64,000 nucleotides of DNA from Streptomyces sp. JB150 (GCF_011193355.1 NZ_CP049780.1:2718069-2782068); one strand, 5' to 3'. Positions 18,560 through 27,861 are shown, counted from the first letter of the stretch. Notes: generated by a model not told the origin, from the sequence alone. Numbers and translations: made by a program.

Positions 18560-19843
18560 ATGAGCCACGACTCCACTGCCGCGCCGGACGCCGCGGCCCG
18601 GAAGCTCTCCGGGCGACGCCGCAAGGAGATCGTCGCGGTGCTGCTGTTCAGCGGCGGCCCCATCTTCGAGAGTTCCATACCGCTGTCGGTGTTCGGGATC
18701 GACCGCCAGGACGCCGGCGTGCCGCGCTACCGCCTGCTGGTCTGCGCCGGCGAGGAAGGTCCGCTGCGGACCACGGGGGGACTGGAACTCACCGCACCGC
18801 ATGGCCTGGAGGCGATATCGCGGGCGGGCACGGTCGTCGTGCCGGCCTGGCGGTCGATCACCTCGCCGCCGCCGGAGGAAGCGCTCGACGCACTGCGCCG
18901 GGCGCACGAGGAAGGCGCCCGCATCGTCGGGCTGTGCACCGGCGCCTTCGTCCTCGCCGCGGCAGGCCTGCTGGACGGCCGTCCCGCGACCACACACTGG
19001 ATGTACGCGCCGACGCTGGCCAAGCGCTATCCGTCGGTGCACGTGGATCCGCGCGAACTCTTCGTCGACGACGGAGACGTCCTGACGTCGGCGGGCACCG
19101 CGGCCGGCATCGATCTGTGTCTGCACATCGTGCGGACCGACCACGGCAACGAGGCGGCCGGGGCCCTGGCCCGCCGTCTGGTGGTGCCGCCGCGCCGGAG
19201 CGGAGGCCAGGAACGCTACCTGGACCGCTCTTTACCGGAGGAGATCGGCGCCGACCCGCTCGCCGAGGTCGTCGCCTGGGCGCTGGAACACCTCCACGAG
19301 CAGTTCGACGTGGAGACGCTGGCGGCCCGCGCGTACATGAGCCGGCGCACCTTCGACCGCCGGTTCCGGTCGCTGACGGGGAGCGCCCCGCTCCAGTGGC
19401 TGATCACCCAGCGGGTGCTCCAGGCGCAACGCCTGCTGGAGACGTCGGACTACTCGGTGGACGAGGTGGCGGGCCGCTGCGGCTTCCGCTCCCCCGTCGC
19501 GCTGCGCGGCCACTTCCGCCGTCAGCTCGGCTCGTCCCCGGCGGCGTACCGCGCCGCGTACCGGGCGCGCCGGCCGCAGGGCGAGAAGCAGACGGACCCG
19601 GAGACCACGCCGGCGCAGAACTCGTCCGGTCTGGGCATGGGCGCCGGTCAGCAGGGTCCGGGCGGCGCCGGCCAGTCCGGGCACGCCGCCGCCCACCACC
19701 ACCAGGACCACCCGGTCCCGCTCCAGGCGCGCCGCACGGCGGCCGCGAGCGCGGTGGGCTCCTCCGCGTCGATGCCGGCGGACCACCGCGACGCGTATGT
19801 GCCGTCCCGCGTCGGCCTGCCGGGCCAGCGCAGCGGAACGTGA
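18560..19843 (+). CDS. adpA: AdpA (BldH), central AraC-family developmental regulator
   Basis: 427 residues. AdpA switches on aerial growth and secondary metabolism genes. Residues about 15-195 form the DJ-1/PfpI-like dimerisation domain (IVGLCTGAFVLAAAGLLDG) and about 240-340 the AraC/XylS DNA-binding domain with two helix-turn-helices (MSRRTFDRRF and VDEVAGRCGFRS). The linker contains a TTA leucine codon at 19232-19234 (residue 225), so translation should need the bldA tRNA, as in other Streptomyces. The C-terminal tail after residue 345 is about 80 residues, Gln/His/Gly-rich (AAHHHQDHP), longer than the roughly 400-residue proteins of S. griseus and S. coelicolor. A terminator follows. Confidence 0.96.
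   Translation: MSHDSTAAPDAAARKLSGRRRKEIVAVLLFSGGPIFESSIPLSVFGIDRQDAGVPRYRLLVCAGEEGPLRTTGGLELTAPHGLEAISRAGTVVVPAWRSITSPPPEEALDALRRAHEEGARIVGLCTGAFVLAAAGLLDGRPATTHWMYAPTLAKRYPSVHVDPRELFVDDGDVLTSAGTAAGIDLCLHIVRTDHGNEAAGALARRLVVPPRRSGGQERYLDRSLPEEIGADPLAEVVAWALEHLHEQFDVETLAARAYMSRRTFDRRFRSLTGSAPLQWLITQRVLQAQRLLETSDYSVDEVAGRCGFRSPVALRGHFRRQLGSSPAAYRAAYRARRPQGEKQTDPETTPAQNSSGLGMGAGQQGPGGAGQSGHAAAHHHQDHPVPLQARRTAAASAVGSSASMPADHRDAYVPSRVGLPGQRSGT
19232..19234 (+). promoter_or_regulatory. TTA codon (bldA-dependent translation control) in adpA
   Basis: The in-frame leucine codon TTA lies between the PfpI-like and AraC domains. TTA is rare in Streptomyces and is read only by the bldA tRNA, so it makes AdpA synthesis growth-phase dependent. 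Its place in the interdomain linker matches AdpA orthologues. Confidence 0.9.
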
Positions 19844-19861
19844 CCGTGTGACCGCACCGCG

Positions 19862-19887
19862 GGGCCACGAGGTACTCCTCGTGGCCC
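19862..19887. terminator. Terminator after adpA
   Basis: GGGCCACGAGG and CCTCGTGGCCC form an 11-base perfect stem around the tetraloop TACT, 18 bases after the adpA stop and followed by TTC. It separates adpA from ornA. Confidence 0.8.
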
Positions 19888-19960
19888 TTCGGCGTCTCAG
19901 GGTCGCTGCCGCGCCCGAGGCGGGGGATCCGGCGCCGGCGGTCGGCCGTAATGTGGACGC

Positions 19961-20569
19961 ATGAACGATCGCATGGTGTGGATCGACTGCGAGATGACCG
20001 GCCTCTCGCTGTCCGACGACGCGCTCATCGAGGTGGCCGCCCTCGTCACCGACTCGGAGCTGAACGTGCTCGGCGAGGGTGTGGACATCGTCATCCGTCC
20101 GCCGGAGCGGGCGCTGGAGACGATGCCGGAGGTGGTGCGGGAGATGCACACCGCGTCCGGGCTGCTCGCGGAGCTCCCGAACGGTACGACGCTGGCGGAC
20201 GCCGAGGAGCAGGTCCTCGCGTACATCCGCGAGCACGTCAAGGAACCGGGCAAGGCCCCGCTGTGCGGCAACTCGGTCGGCACGGACCGCGGCTTCCTCC
20301 TGCGGGACATGCCGACCCTGGAGGACTACCTCCACTACCGGATCGTCGACGTCTCGTCGATCAAGGAGCTGGCGCGCCGCTGGTACCCCCGGGCCTACTT
20401 CAACAGTCCGGAGAAGAACGGCAACCACCGCGCCCTCGCCGACATCCGCGAGTCCATCGCCGAGCTGCGCTACTACCGCGAGGCGATCTTCGTCCCCCAG
20501 CCCGGACCCGACTCGGACACCGCGAAGACGATCGCCGCCAAGCACGTCCTCCCTGCTCAGCAGGGCTGA
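19961..20569 (+). CDS. ornA: Oligoribonuclease
   Basis: 202 residues, the normal size. This DEDDh-family 3'-5' exonuclease degrades short RNAs, including pGpG from c-di-GMP turnover, to mononucleotides. Exo I is WIDCEMTGL (Asp, Glu), Exo II lies in [11 protein letters not shown], and Exo III is the [11 protein letters not shown] segment with the catalytic His and Asp. The adpA-ornA order is conserved in Streptomyces, and loss of ornA is reported to impair growth and development. No clear Shine-Dalgarno sequence precedes the ATG. Confidence 0.95.
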   Translation: MNDRMVWIDCEMTGLSLSDDALIEVAALVTDSELNVLGEGVDIVIRPPERALETMPEVVREMHTASGLLAELPNGTTLADAEEQVLAYIREHVKEPGKAPLCGNSVGTDRGFLLRDMPTLEDYLHYRIVDVSSIKELARRWYPRAYFNSPEKNGNHRALADIRESIAELRYYREAIFVPQPGPDSDTAKTIAAKHVLPAQQG

Positions 20570-20626
20570 CGAGGCCCGTGGGAGGGGCGCCGCGGAATGT
20601 GTGCGCGAGCACCCCTTCGGACCCTG

Positions 20627-20632
20627 TACACT
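20627..20632 (+). promoter_or_regulatory. Probable -10 element of tRNA-His
   Basis: TACACT lies 46 bases before the mature tRNA 5' end. It is preceded by GAGCACCCC, a sequence found at a similar distance before the -10-like hexamers of both plus-strand tRNA-Lys genes (51056 and about 54770), suggesting a shared tRNA promoter type. Confidence 0.5.
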
Positions 20633-20677
20633 TTTTCTCGGCCGGTCGGGGAAACGACAACGTCAACCGCCGGTCAT

Positions 20678-20751
20678 GGTGGGTGTAGCTCAGCTGGTAG
20701 AGCACCTGGTTGTGGTCCAGGATGCCGCGGGTTCGAGTCCCGTCACTCACC
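20678..20751 (+). tRNA. tRNA-His (anticodon GTG)
   Basis: The cloverleaf is complete: acceptor stem GTGGGTG/CACTCAC, D arm with AGCTCAGCTGGTAGAGC, anticodon stem CCTGG/CCAGG with GTG at 20712-20714, and a T arm containing GGTTCGAGTCC. The extra G at 20678 pairing with C at 20751 is the G-1:C73 pair unique to tRNA-His. CCA is not encoded. A long hairpin terminator follows. Confidence 0.97.
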
Positions 20752-20757
20752 CTGAAC

Positions 20758-20797
20758 GATCAGCCGGTGACCTTCGGAAGAAGGTCACCGGCTGATC
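20758..20797. terminator. Terminator after tRNA-His
   Basis: A perfect 17-base stem (GATCAGCCGGTGACCTT and its complement) with the loop CGGAAG begins 7 bases after the tRNA. Confidence 0.88.
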
Positions 20798-20940
20798 GCG
20801 TTTCCGGCCCCTGGGCGCCGGACTCACTGCAGCGCCTCGATCGCTCGAACGTCATCAGCGACCACCACACCGCGTCACCCGCGTAGTCGGTGACGCGTCC
20901 CCAGCGGGCTACCCGGACTGTCAGTGGCCGCTGACAGGAT

Positions 20941-21377
20941 GGCGATCACGAGTGGGATCATCTCCTACAACACCGCCGACAAGGCCGACGTCCTCTCCTT
21001 TCTCGGCGCCGCAGGGAACCTCACCGCCGAGCAGGAGCGTGTGCTGGGCATGATGCGGGAGCGGGCGTGCAGGAGTCAGGAGGATCTTGACCGTCAGGGG
21101 GTCGACTGGGGGCTGTCCATACCCGGCGCGCTGGAGGACCATCTCGTGGCAGGGCGGGCCGACTCGGACGCCTCCTACGCGGCCTGTTCCCGCTCGCCAA
21201 GGCCAAGCCGGCCGCCGGCGCCTGTCGCGCGGTGCTCGACCGGGTGGAGCGGAGCTTCCGGTACGACCTGCGGGAGCTGATCGAGAAGTTGGAGTTCGAG
21301 CACTCCGAGTGGGAGTACGCGACGGCGAAGATCGATGGGTACACCCGGACACGATCTTCTTTTCCCTCACGGGCTGA
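20941..21377 (+). pseudogene. Broken, internally deleted gene of unknown function
   Basis: Two adjoining frames look like parts of one protein. Frame one, from about 20941, has MAITSGIISYNTADKADVLS and continues to about 21180. Then a different frame carries GLFPLAKAKPAAGACRAVLD through VEKLEFEHSEWEYA-like helical sequence to about 21345. Both show normal Streptomyces codon bias, so a deletion or frameshift near 21180 joined the ends; another shift near 21350 disrupts the tail. The intact parent is a conserved actinomycete protein type that I cannot name. It lies directly downstream of tRNA-His, a common site for insertions and rearrangements, and ends against the cebR 3' end. Confidence 0.6.
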
Positions 21378-21397
21378 TCCGGACGCGAGGGCCGCTG

Positions 21398-22453
21398 TCA
21401 GGAAGAAGCCCGCTCCACCAGTTCCGTCGCCAGCACCACCTGTCGCCGCTCCAGCCCCCGGGACACCGCCGGCCTGCGGTCCGCGATCTCGTCGAGGAGG
21501 AGGCCGATCATGCGGCGGCCCATCTCCTGGATGGGCTGGCGGACGCTGGTGAGGGGCGGGTCCATGTGGCGGGCGATGGCGGAGTCGTCGTAGCCGACGA
21601 GGGCGACGTCGTCGGGGATGTGGCGGCCGGCCTCGCGCAGGGCGTGGCGGGCGCCCGCCGCGGTGACGTCGGAGGCCGCGAAGACGGCGTCCAGGTCGGG
21701 GTGGCGGGAGAGGAGCTCGGCCATCGCGCGCCGGCCGCCTTCCTCCGTGAAGTCGCCGGGTTCGATCAGGCTCTCGTCCACCTCGTGGCCGGCGTCGGTG
21801 AGGGCGTCGCGGTAGCCGTCGACGCGGCGCTGGGCGCCGTAGACGTCGAGGCGGCCGGTGATGTGGGCGATGCGGGCGCGGCCGCGGGACAGCAGGTGCT
21901 CGACGGCGGAGCGGGCGCCGCCGTAGTTGTCTGAGTCGACCGAGGTCAGGGTCTCCGCCGCGGAGCGGGGGCCGCTGATCACCGCGGGGATCTCCAGCTG
22001 CGCCAGGAGGTCGGGCAGCGGGTCGTCGGCGTGGACCGAGACGAGGAGGACGCCGTCGACGCGGTGGGCGGCGAGGTACTGGGCGAGCCGGCGGCGCTCG
22101 CGGTCGCTGCCCGCGAAGATCAGCAGCAGCTGCATCTCGGTGTCGGAGAGTTCCGCGCCGACACCGCGCAGCATGTCCGAGAAGTACGGTTCCGCGAAGA
22201 AGCGGGTCTCCGGCTCGGGGACGACGAGCGCGATGGCGTCGGTGCGGTTGGCGGCGAGGGCGCGGGCGGCCGTGTTGGGGACGTAGCCGAGTTCGGCGAC
22301 CGCCGCCTCCACCGCCGCGCGGGTCGCGTCGCTGACCCGGGGAGAGCCGTTGATGACCCGGGAGACCGTGCCGCGGCCGACTCCGGCGCGTGCCGCGACC
22401 TCCTCCAGGGTCGGCCGCCCGCCGCTGCGACCGCGCGCTCCGTGGCTTGCCAT
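21398..22453 (-). CDS. cebR: LacI-family repressor CebR (cellobiose/cello-oligosaccharide regulator)
   Basis: 351 residues from ATG 22453, chosen because GAGGGAGG lies 9 bases upstream; a longer frame begins at 22633 without support. The N-terminal LacI helix-turn-helix is TLEEVAARAGVGRGTVSRVING with the hinge helix NTAARALA. The rest is the periplasmic-binding-type sensor domain ending TSVRQPIQEMGRRM. It is divergent from cebEFG-bglC. The operator TGGGAGCGCTCCCA known for CebR occurs before cebE and, in near-identical form, over the bglC start. In other streptomycetes cellobiose and cellotriose release CebR; the same is inferred here. Confidence 0.9.
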   Translation of the reverse strand: MASHGARGRSGGRPTLEEVAARAGVGRGTVSRVINGSPRVSDATRAAVEAAVAELGYVPNTAARALAANRTDAIALVVPEPETRFFAEPYFSDMLRGVGAELSDTEMQLLLIFAGSDRERRRLAQYLAAHRVDGVLLVSVHADDPLPDLLAQLEIPAVISGPRSAAETLTSVDSDNYGGARSAVEHLLSRGRARIAHITGRLDVYGAQRRVDGYRDALTDAGHEVDESLIEPGDFTEEGGRRAMAELLSRHPDLDAVFAASDVTAAGARHALREAGRHIPDDVALVGYDDSAIARHMDPPLTSVRQPIQEMGRRMIGLLLDEIADRRPAVSRGLERRQVVLATELVERASS

Positions 22454-22816
22454 GGGCTTCGCCCTCCCTCGTACACCCGTTGGCCTGGAATGTAACAGTG
22501 GTTCGGGCTTCTGGCCCCGGGGGGAGCGCGGGCGACCCGACCGACGGATTCCAGTTAACAGGCCGATAACTGAACGCATCTCTCCGCGTCCGGTCCCTTG
22601 ACACCCCCGCTCGTAGCCACGAACCTTCAACACATCACCGATGGGAGCGCTCCCACACTACCTGGCACATACACATCCCGCACGTTCCCCGCCCGAGCCG
22701 CAGCGTCATACAGCAATCAGGCAAGACCCACGTACCATCGCGCAACACTCTGCACCACGGGACAACCAAGCAATTCTGGCCGGGGGGTCGGCACGTCAGG
22801 GCAACAGGAGGACCCA
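22454..22816. promoter_or_regulatory. Divergent cebR-cebE regulatory region
   Basis: These 363 bases hold both promoters. TTGACA at 22598-22603 is a good -35 reading towards cebE, though the -10 partner near 22621 is weak. The CebR operator at 22642-22655 lies about 40 bases downstream of that hexamer, where bound repressor would block initiation or elongation. The cebE leader after the operator is about 160 bases and has no obvious RNA structure. Confidence 0.6.
22642..22655. promoter_or_regulatory. CebR operator upstream of cebE
   Basis: TGGGAGCGCTCCCA is a perfect 14-base palindrome identical to the CebR-binding sequence described for Streptomyces cellobiose regulons. It sits between divergent cebR and cebE. 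Confidence 0.92.
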
Positions 22817-24133
22817 ATGCGAGCATCTACCCGAATCCGCCGCAAGGCGGTCGTCCTCGCGGCCGTCGCGTCGCTGGGCACCGGGCTGCTGGCCGGCTGT
22901 GCCGACGACGGCAAGAACGAGTCCCCGTCCGGCGACGGGGACGCCGCCGGCAAGACCACCATCACCCTGGGACTCTTCGGCACGTTCGGCTTCAAGGAGG
23001 CCGGGCTCTACGACGAGTACATGAAGCTCAACCCCGACGTCGTCATCAAGGAGAACGTCGTCGAGCGCAACGAGAACTACTACCCCGCGCTCATCAACCA
23101 CCTGACCACCAACAGCGGTCTGATGGACATCCAGGGCGTCGAGGTCGGCAACATCGCCGAGATCGTCTCCACCCAGTCCGACAAGCTGCTCGACCTGTCG
23201 AAGTACGGCAAGAAGAGCGACTACCTGGAGTGGAAGTGGCAGCAGGCCACCACCCCGGACGGCCAGACGGTGGGTCTCGGCACCGACGTCGGCCCGATGG
23301 CCGTCTGTTACCGCAAGGACCTCTTCGAGCAGGCCGGCCTGCCCACCGACCGCGAGGAGGTCGCCAAGCTGTGGGCGGGCGACTGGAAGAAGTTCGTCGA
23401 CGTCGGCCGTGACTACCAGAAGAAGGCGCCCAAGGGCACCACCTTCATGGACTCCCCCGGCGGTCTGATCAACGCCATCCTCAGCAGCGAGACCGAGCGG
23501 TTCTACGACTCCTCCGGCAAGGTCGTCTACAAGCAGAACCCGGCCGTGAAGGCCGCCTTCGACCTGACCGCCGAGGCCGCCGAGGACGGTCTGGTCGGCA
23601 ACCAGACCCAGTTCCAGCCCGCCTGGGACACCACGATCGCCAACAGCAAGTTCGCCGCGATGTCCTGCCCGCCGTGGATGCTCGGCTACATCAAGGGCAA
23701 GTCGAAGCCCGAGGCGAAGGGCAAGTGGGACGTCGCCCAGGCGCCCAAGTCCGGCAACTGGGGCGGCTCCTTCCTCGCCGTGCCGAAGTCCGGCAAGAAC
23801 GCCGAGGAGGCCGCCAAGCTGGCCGCCTGGCTGACCGCCCCCGAGCAGCAGGCCAAGCTGTTCAAGGTGCAGGGCAGCTTCCCGAGCACCCCGGCCGCGT
23901 ACACCATGCCGGAGGTCACCGGCGCCAAGAACGACATGACCGGTGACGCCCCGATCGGCGAGATCTTCGCCCAGGCCGCCAAGAACGCCCCGGTCCAAGT
24001 GATCGGCCCGAAGGACCAGATCATCCAGCAGGGCCTCACCGACAACGGCGTCATCCTGGTCGCCCAGGGCAAGTCGCCCGAGGAGGCCTGGGAGAACGCC
24101 GTGAAGACCATCGACAACAACCTGGACCAGTGA
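22817..24133 (+). CDS. cebE: Cellobiose/cellotriose ABC transporter substrate-binding lipoprotein
   Basis: 438 residues; AGGAGG lies 7 bases before the ATG. A signal peptide ends in the lipobox LLAGC (lipidated Cys28), followed by an acidic/serine linker and a family 1 extracellular solute-binding fold. The protein sits on the outer face of the membrane and delivers cello-oligosaccharides to CebFG. The ATPase is not encoded here; Streptomyces sugar importers usually share MsiK from elsewhere. The stop overlaps the cebF start as GTGA. Repression by CebR is expected from the operator at 22642. Confidence 0.92.
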   Translation: MRASTRIRRKAVVLAAVASLGTGLLAGCADDGKNESPSGDGDAAGKTTITLGLFGTFGFKEAGLYDEYMKLNPDVVIKENVVERNENYYPALINHLTTNSGLMDIQGVEVGNIAEIVSTQSDKLLDLSKYGKKSDYLEWKWQQATTPDGQTVGLGTDVGPMAVCYRKDLFEQAGLPTDREEVAKLWAGDWKKFVDVGRDYQKKAPKGTTFMDSPGGLINAILSSETERFYDSSGKVVYKQNPAVKAAFDLTAEAAEDGLVGNQTQFQPAWDTTIANSKFAAMSCPPWMLGYIKGKSKPEAKGKWDVAQAPKSGNWGGSFLAVPKSGKNAEEAAKLAAWLTAPEQQAKLFKVQGSFPSTPAAYTMPEVTGAKNDMTGDAPIGEIFAQAAKNAPVQVIGPKDQIIQQGLTDNGVILVAQGKSPEEAWENAVKTIDNNLDQ

Positions 24134-25158
24134 CCCGTATGACCACTGGGCACGACACAGCCGCCGCGGCCCCCTCCAAGGAGGGGGGCGCGGCCCCGGG
24201 CCGCCCGCCCGGCGATCCCGCCGCCGCCGACAAGGAGCGGCGCCGACGGGCCCGGCTGTCCCGCCGCTGGCAGCGGGACGTGCGCTGGAGCCCGTACGCG
24301 TTCGTCTCGCCGTTCTTCCTGCTGTTCGTGGCGTTCGGCCTGTTCCCGCTGATCTACACGGGCTGGGCCTCGCTGCACAAGGTGGAACTGACCGCGCCCA
24401 CCGACATGGACTGGGTGGGCCTGCGCAACTACACCCGGATCTTCGACGACGAGTTCTTCTGGAACGCGGCGCAGAACACCCTGACGATCGGGATCATCTC
24501 GACCGTCCCGCAGCTGCTGATGGCGATGGGCCTGGCCCACATCCTCAACTACAAGCTGCGCGCCTCGACCTTCTACCGCGTCGCGATGCTCGCGCCGTAC
24601 GCGACCTCGATCGCCGCCGCCTCGCTGGTCTTCGTGCTGCTCTTCGGCCGCGACTACGGCATGATCAACTGGGCGCTGGGCCTGGTCGGCGTCGACAACA
24701 TCGACTGGCAGAACGAGACCTGGGCCTCCCAGGTCGCCGTGTCGACGATCGTGATCTGGCGCTGGACGGGCTACAACGCGCTGATCTATCTCGCGGCGAT
24801 GCAGGCGATCCCGCAGGACCTGTACGAGTCGGCGGCACTGGACGGCGCCAACCGCTGGCAGCAGTTCTTCCACGTCACGCTGCCCTCGCTGCGGCCGACG
24901 ATCCTGTTCACCTGTGTCGTCTCCACGATCGGCGCCTCGCAGCTGTTCGGCGAGCCGCTGCTGTTCGACGCGAACAAGGGCGCCTCGGGCGGATCCCAGC
25001 ACCAGTTCCAGACGCTCGGCCTGTACCTGTACGAGCAGGGCTGGGTGAACCAGCACCTGGGCCGGGCCTCCGCCATCGCCTGGACGATGTTCCTGATCCT
25101 CATCCTGATCGGGATCGTCAACTACGTCATCTCGCGCCGGCTGCGCGCCAGTAGTTAG
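24130..25158 (+). CDS. cebF: Cello-oligosaccharide ABC transporter permease CebF
   Basis: 342 residues from the GTG overlapping the cebE stop; an ATG at 24139 is an alternative. After a charged cytoplasmic tail of about 50 residues come six membrane segments. The MalF-type EAA loop is ESAALDGANRWQQFFHVTLP (near residue 235), which docks onto the ATPase. It forms the import channel with CebG. Confidence 0.92.
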   Translation: MTRMTTGHDTAAAAPSKEGGAAPGRPPGDPAAADKERRRRARLSRRWQRDVRWSPYAFVSPFFLLFVAFGLFPLIYTGWASLHKVELTAPTDMDWVGLRNYTRIFDDEFFWNAAQNTLTIGIISTVPQLLMAMGLAHILNYKLRASTFYRVAMLAPYATSIAAASLVFVLLFGRDYGMINWALGLVGVDNIDWQNETWASQVAVSTIVIWRWTGYNALIYLAAMQAIPQDLYESAALDGANRWQQFFHVTLPSLRPTILFTCVVSTIGASQLFGEPLLFDANKGASGGSQHQFQTLGLYLYEQGWVNQHLGRASAIAWTMFLILILIGIVNYVISRRLRASS

Positions 25159-25169
25159 GAGAACCGGCC

Positions 25170-26081
25170 GTGACGACGACGACCTTGACTCCCCCGGATC
25201 CGGACCGGACCGACCAGGCGCCCGCACGCTCGCGCCGGCCCCGGTCCGCGCGGGCGGGCGGGCAGCTGCACGCCGGCCCGGTCGCCTACGTGGTCCTCGC
25301 CCTGTTCACCATCGGCTCGCTGTTCCCGCTGGTGTGGACGGCGATCGCCGCCTCGCGTGACAACAACCGGCTGGCCCAGACGCCGCCGCCGTTCTGGTTC
25401 GGCGCCAACCTGTTCGACAACCTCGAACTGGCCTGGACCGACGCCAACCTGGGCGAGGCGTTCCTCAACACCACCATCGTGGCGGGCATCTCGGCGGCCA
25501 CCATCGTCTTCCTGTCGACGATCGCCGGGTTCGCCTTCGCCAAGCTGCGGTTCAAGGGCCGCAACGCGATGATGCTGATCGTGATCGGCACGATGATGGT
25601 GCCGCCGCAGCTCAGCGTGATCCCGCTGTACATGATGGTCGCCAAGCTGGACTGGACCGACCAGCTCCAGGCGGTGATCTTCCCGTCGCTCGTCAGCGCG
25701 TTCGGTGTGTTCTTCATGCGGCAGTACCTGATCCAGGCGCTGCCGGACGAGATCATCGAGGCCGCCCGGATGGACGGCGCGAGCAGCTGGCGCGTGGTGT
25801 GGCACGTGGTGTTCCCGGCGGCGCGGCCCGCGATGGCCGTGCTGGGCATGCTGATGTTCGTGCAGACCTGGAACGACTTCCTGTGGCCGTTCCTGGTGCT
25901 GACCCAGACCGGCAACCCCACGGTGCAGGTCGCCGTGGCGGGCCTGGGCCGCGGCTACACCCCCGACCAGTCCCTGATCATGGCGGGTGCGCTGCTCGGC
26001 ACGCTGCCCCTGCTGCTGGTCTTCGCGATCTTCGGCAAGCAGATCGTGGGCGGCATCATGCAGGGCGCGGTCAAGGGCTGA
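25170..26081 (+). CDS. cebG: Cello-oligosaccharide ABC transporter permease CebG
   Basis: 303 residues from GTG 25170 with TAGGAG 9 bases upstream. It is a MalG-type permease: about 35 cytoplasmic residues, six membrane segments and the EAA loop [20 protein letters not shown] near residue 195. It is the third gene of cebEFG and starts 11 bases after cebF. The gap to bglC (139 bases) contains only a weak GC hairpin, so bglC can be reached by read-through. Confidence 0.92.
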   Translation: MTTTTLTPPDPDRTDQAPARSRRPRSARAGGQLHAGPVAYVVLALFTIGSLFPLVWTAIAASRDNNRLAQTPPPFWFGANLFDNLELAWTDANLGEAFLNTTIVAGISAATIVFLSTIAGFAFAKLRFKGRNAMMLIVIGTMMVPPQLSVIPLYMMVAKLDWTDQLQAVIFPSLVSAFGVFFMRQYLIQALPDEIIEAARMDGASSWRVVWHVVFPAARPAMAVLGMLMFVQTWNDFLWPFLVLTQTGNPTVQVAVAGLGRGYTPDQSLIMAGALLGTLPLLLVFAIFGKQIVGGIMQGAVKG

Positions 26082-26111
26082 CGCGGCATCCGCGCGCGTG
26101 CGCATCTCCTC

Positions 26112-26141
26112 GGGGGCCGGGTCACCGCCGCCTCGGCCCCC
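26112..26141. terminator. Weak hairpin between cebG and bglC
   Basis: GGGGGCCG (26112-26119) pairs with CGGCCCCC (26134-26141) around a 14-base loop. With no T-tract it is at best a partial terminator, which could lower bglC transcription relative to cebEFG. Confidence 0.35.
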
Positions 26142-26207
26142 TGTCCTCCCCCGCCGCTTCGCCACCCCCCTTTCCTTCCTGTCCTCCATCGGTCTCCACG
26201 ACCCCAA

Positions 26208-26221
26208 TGGGAGCGCTTCCA
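26208..26221. promoter_or_regulatory. CebR operator overlapping the bglC start
   Basis: TGGGAGCGCTTCCA differs from the perfect CebR palindrome at one base. It covers the Shine-Dalgarno-like GGGAG and the A of the bglC ATG, so bound CebR would sit over the translation start DNA and probably acts as a roadblock to read-through from cebG. Confidence 0.88.
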
Positions 26222-27681
26222 TGCCTGAGCCCGTGAATCCGGTGACCCCGGCGACCCCGGCCACCCCCGACTCCTTCCCCCCGGCCTTCCTCTGGGGCGC
26301 GGCCACCTCCGCGTACCAGATCGAGGGCGCGGTCCGCGAGGGCGGCCGGACGCCGTCGATCTGGGACACCTTCAGCCATACGCCGGGCAAGACGGCCGGC
26401 GGGGATCACGGTGACATCGCCGTCGACCACTACCACCGCTTCCGCGAGGACGTGGCCCTGATGGCGGAGCTGGGCCTGACCGCCTACCGGTTCTCCATCT
26501 CGTGGTCCCGGGTACAGCCCACCGGCCGCGGCCCGGCCGTCCAGGTGGGCCTGGACTTCTACCGCCGCCTGGTCGACGAGCTGCTCGCGCACGGCATCAA
26601 GCCGGCCGTCACCCTCTACCACTGGGACCTGCCGCAGGAGCTGGAGGACGCGGGCGGCTGGCCCGAGCGCGACACGGCGTACCGCTTCGCGGAGTACGCG
26701 CAGATCGTCGGCGAGGCGCTGGGCGACCGCGTGGAGCAGTGGATCACCCTGAACGAGCCCTGGTGCAGCGCCTTCCTGGGCTACGGCTCCGGCGTGCACG
26801 CGCCGGGCCGTACCGAGCCGGCGGCGACCCTGCGCGCCGCGCACCACCTCAACCTGGCGCACGGCCTGGGCGCGAAGGCGCTGCGGTCGGTGATACCGGC
26901 CCGCAACACGGTCGCGATCTCGCTCAACTCGTCGGTGGTCCGCGCGGTGTCGCAGGACCCGGCGGACCTGGCGGCCCGGCAGAAGATCGACGACCTGGCC
27001 AACGGCATCTTCCACGGCCCGATCCTGCACGGCGCCTACCCGCGGGGCCTGTTCGAGGCGACGTCCTCGCTCACCGACTGGTCGTTCGTGCAGGACGGCG
27101 ATCTGGCGCTCATCAACCAGCCGCTGGACGCGCTGGGCCTCAACTACTACACGCCGACCCTGGTGTCGGCGGCGGACCCGTCGGCGGGCGGCCCGCGGGC
27201 CGACGGGCACGGGGCGAGCGAGCACTCGCCGTGGCCGGCCGCGGAGGACGTGGCGTTCCACCAGACGCCGGGCGAGCGCACGGAGATGGGCTGGACGATC
27301 GACCCGACCGGCCTGCACGAGCTGATCATGCGCTACACCCGGGAGGCCCCGGGCCTGCCGCTGTACGTCACCGAGAACGGGGCGGCCTACGACGACAAGC
27401 CCGACGCCGAGGGCCGCGTCCACGACCCGGAGCGGATCGCCTATCTGCGCGGCCACCTCGCGGCCGTGCGCCGGGCGATCACGGACGGCGCGGACGTGCG
27501 CGGGTACTACCTGTGGTCCCTGATGGACAACTTCGAGTGGGCGTACGGCTACGGCAAGCGGTTCGGCGCGGTGTACGTGGACTACGCGACGCTGGAGCGG
27601 ACGCCGAAGTCGAGCGCGCTGTGGTACGGGCAGGTGGCGCGGTCCGGGGCGCTGCCGCCTGAGGTGGAGGAAGTGGCCTGA
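26221..27681 (+). CDS. bglC: Beta-glucosidase (GH1), intracellular cellobiase
   Basis: 486 residues from ATG 26221. It hydrolyses imported cellobiose and cellotriose to glucose in the cytoplasm, which also removes the CebR inducer. GH1 motifs: [15 protein letters not shown] at the N-terminus, acid/base Glu179 in TLNEPW and nucleophile Glu385 in [22 protein letters not shown] near the end. There is no signal peptide. A CebR operator overlaps the start. A strong bidirectional terminator lies 130 bases beyond the stop. Confidence 0.95.
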   Translation: MPEPVNPVTPATPATPDSFPPAFLWGAATSAYQIEGAVREGGRTPSIWDTFSHTPGKTAGGDHGDIAVDHYHRFREDVALMAELGLTAYRFSISWSRVQPTGRGPAVQVGLDFYRRLVDELLAHGIKPAVTLYHWDLPQELEDAGGWPERDTAYRFAEYAQIVGEALGDRVEQWITLNEPWCSAFLGYGSGVHAPGRTEPAATLRAAHHLNLAHGLGAKALRSVIPARNTVAISLNSSVVRAVSQDPADLAARQKIDDLANGIFHGPILHGAYPRGLFEATSSLTDWSFVQDGDLALINQPLDALGLNYYTPTLVSAADPSAGGPRADGHGASEHSPWPAAEDVAFHQTPGERTEMGWTIDPTGLHELIMRYTREAPGLPLYVTENGAAYDDKPDAEGRVHDPERIAYLRGHLAAVRRAITDGADVRGYYLWSLMDNFEWAYGYGKRFGAVYVDYATLERTPKSSALWYGQVARSGALPPEVEEVA

Positions 27682-27809
27682 CGGCGGCTGTCCGACACCG
27701 GCTGCGTGACGGCCGGGCGCCTGACCTCGGCCGCCCGGCCCTGGCCGCCTGACCTCGGCGCCTGGCCTCGGCCGCCCGGCCTGGGCCGCCCGGCCCTGGG
27801 GAAAGGGGA

Positions 27810-27844
27810 GCGGGGCGCGACACTGTGGGGGTGTCGCGCCCCGC
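27810..27844. terminator. Bidirectional terminator between bglC and GH18 gene
   Basis: GCGGGGCGCGACAC pairs perfectly with GTGTCGCGCCCCGC (14 bases) around TGTGGGG, with GCTTTT immediately after in the rightward direction. It lies between convergent genes. Confidence 0.9.
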
Positions 27845-27861
27845 GCTTTTCCTGCGGGGGG

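Noticed and set aside
20678..21398. Integrated element at tRNA-His
   Set aside because: No integrase, no repeated tRNA 3' end and no phage or plasmid genes; only a broken gene follows.
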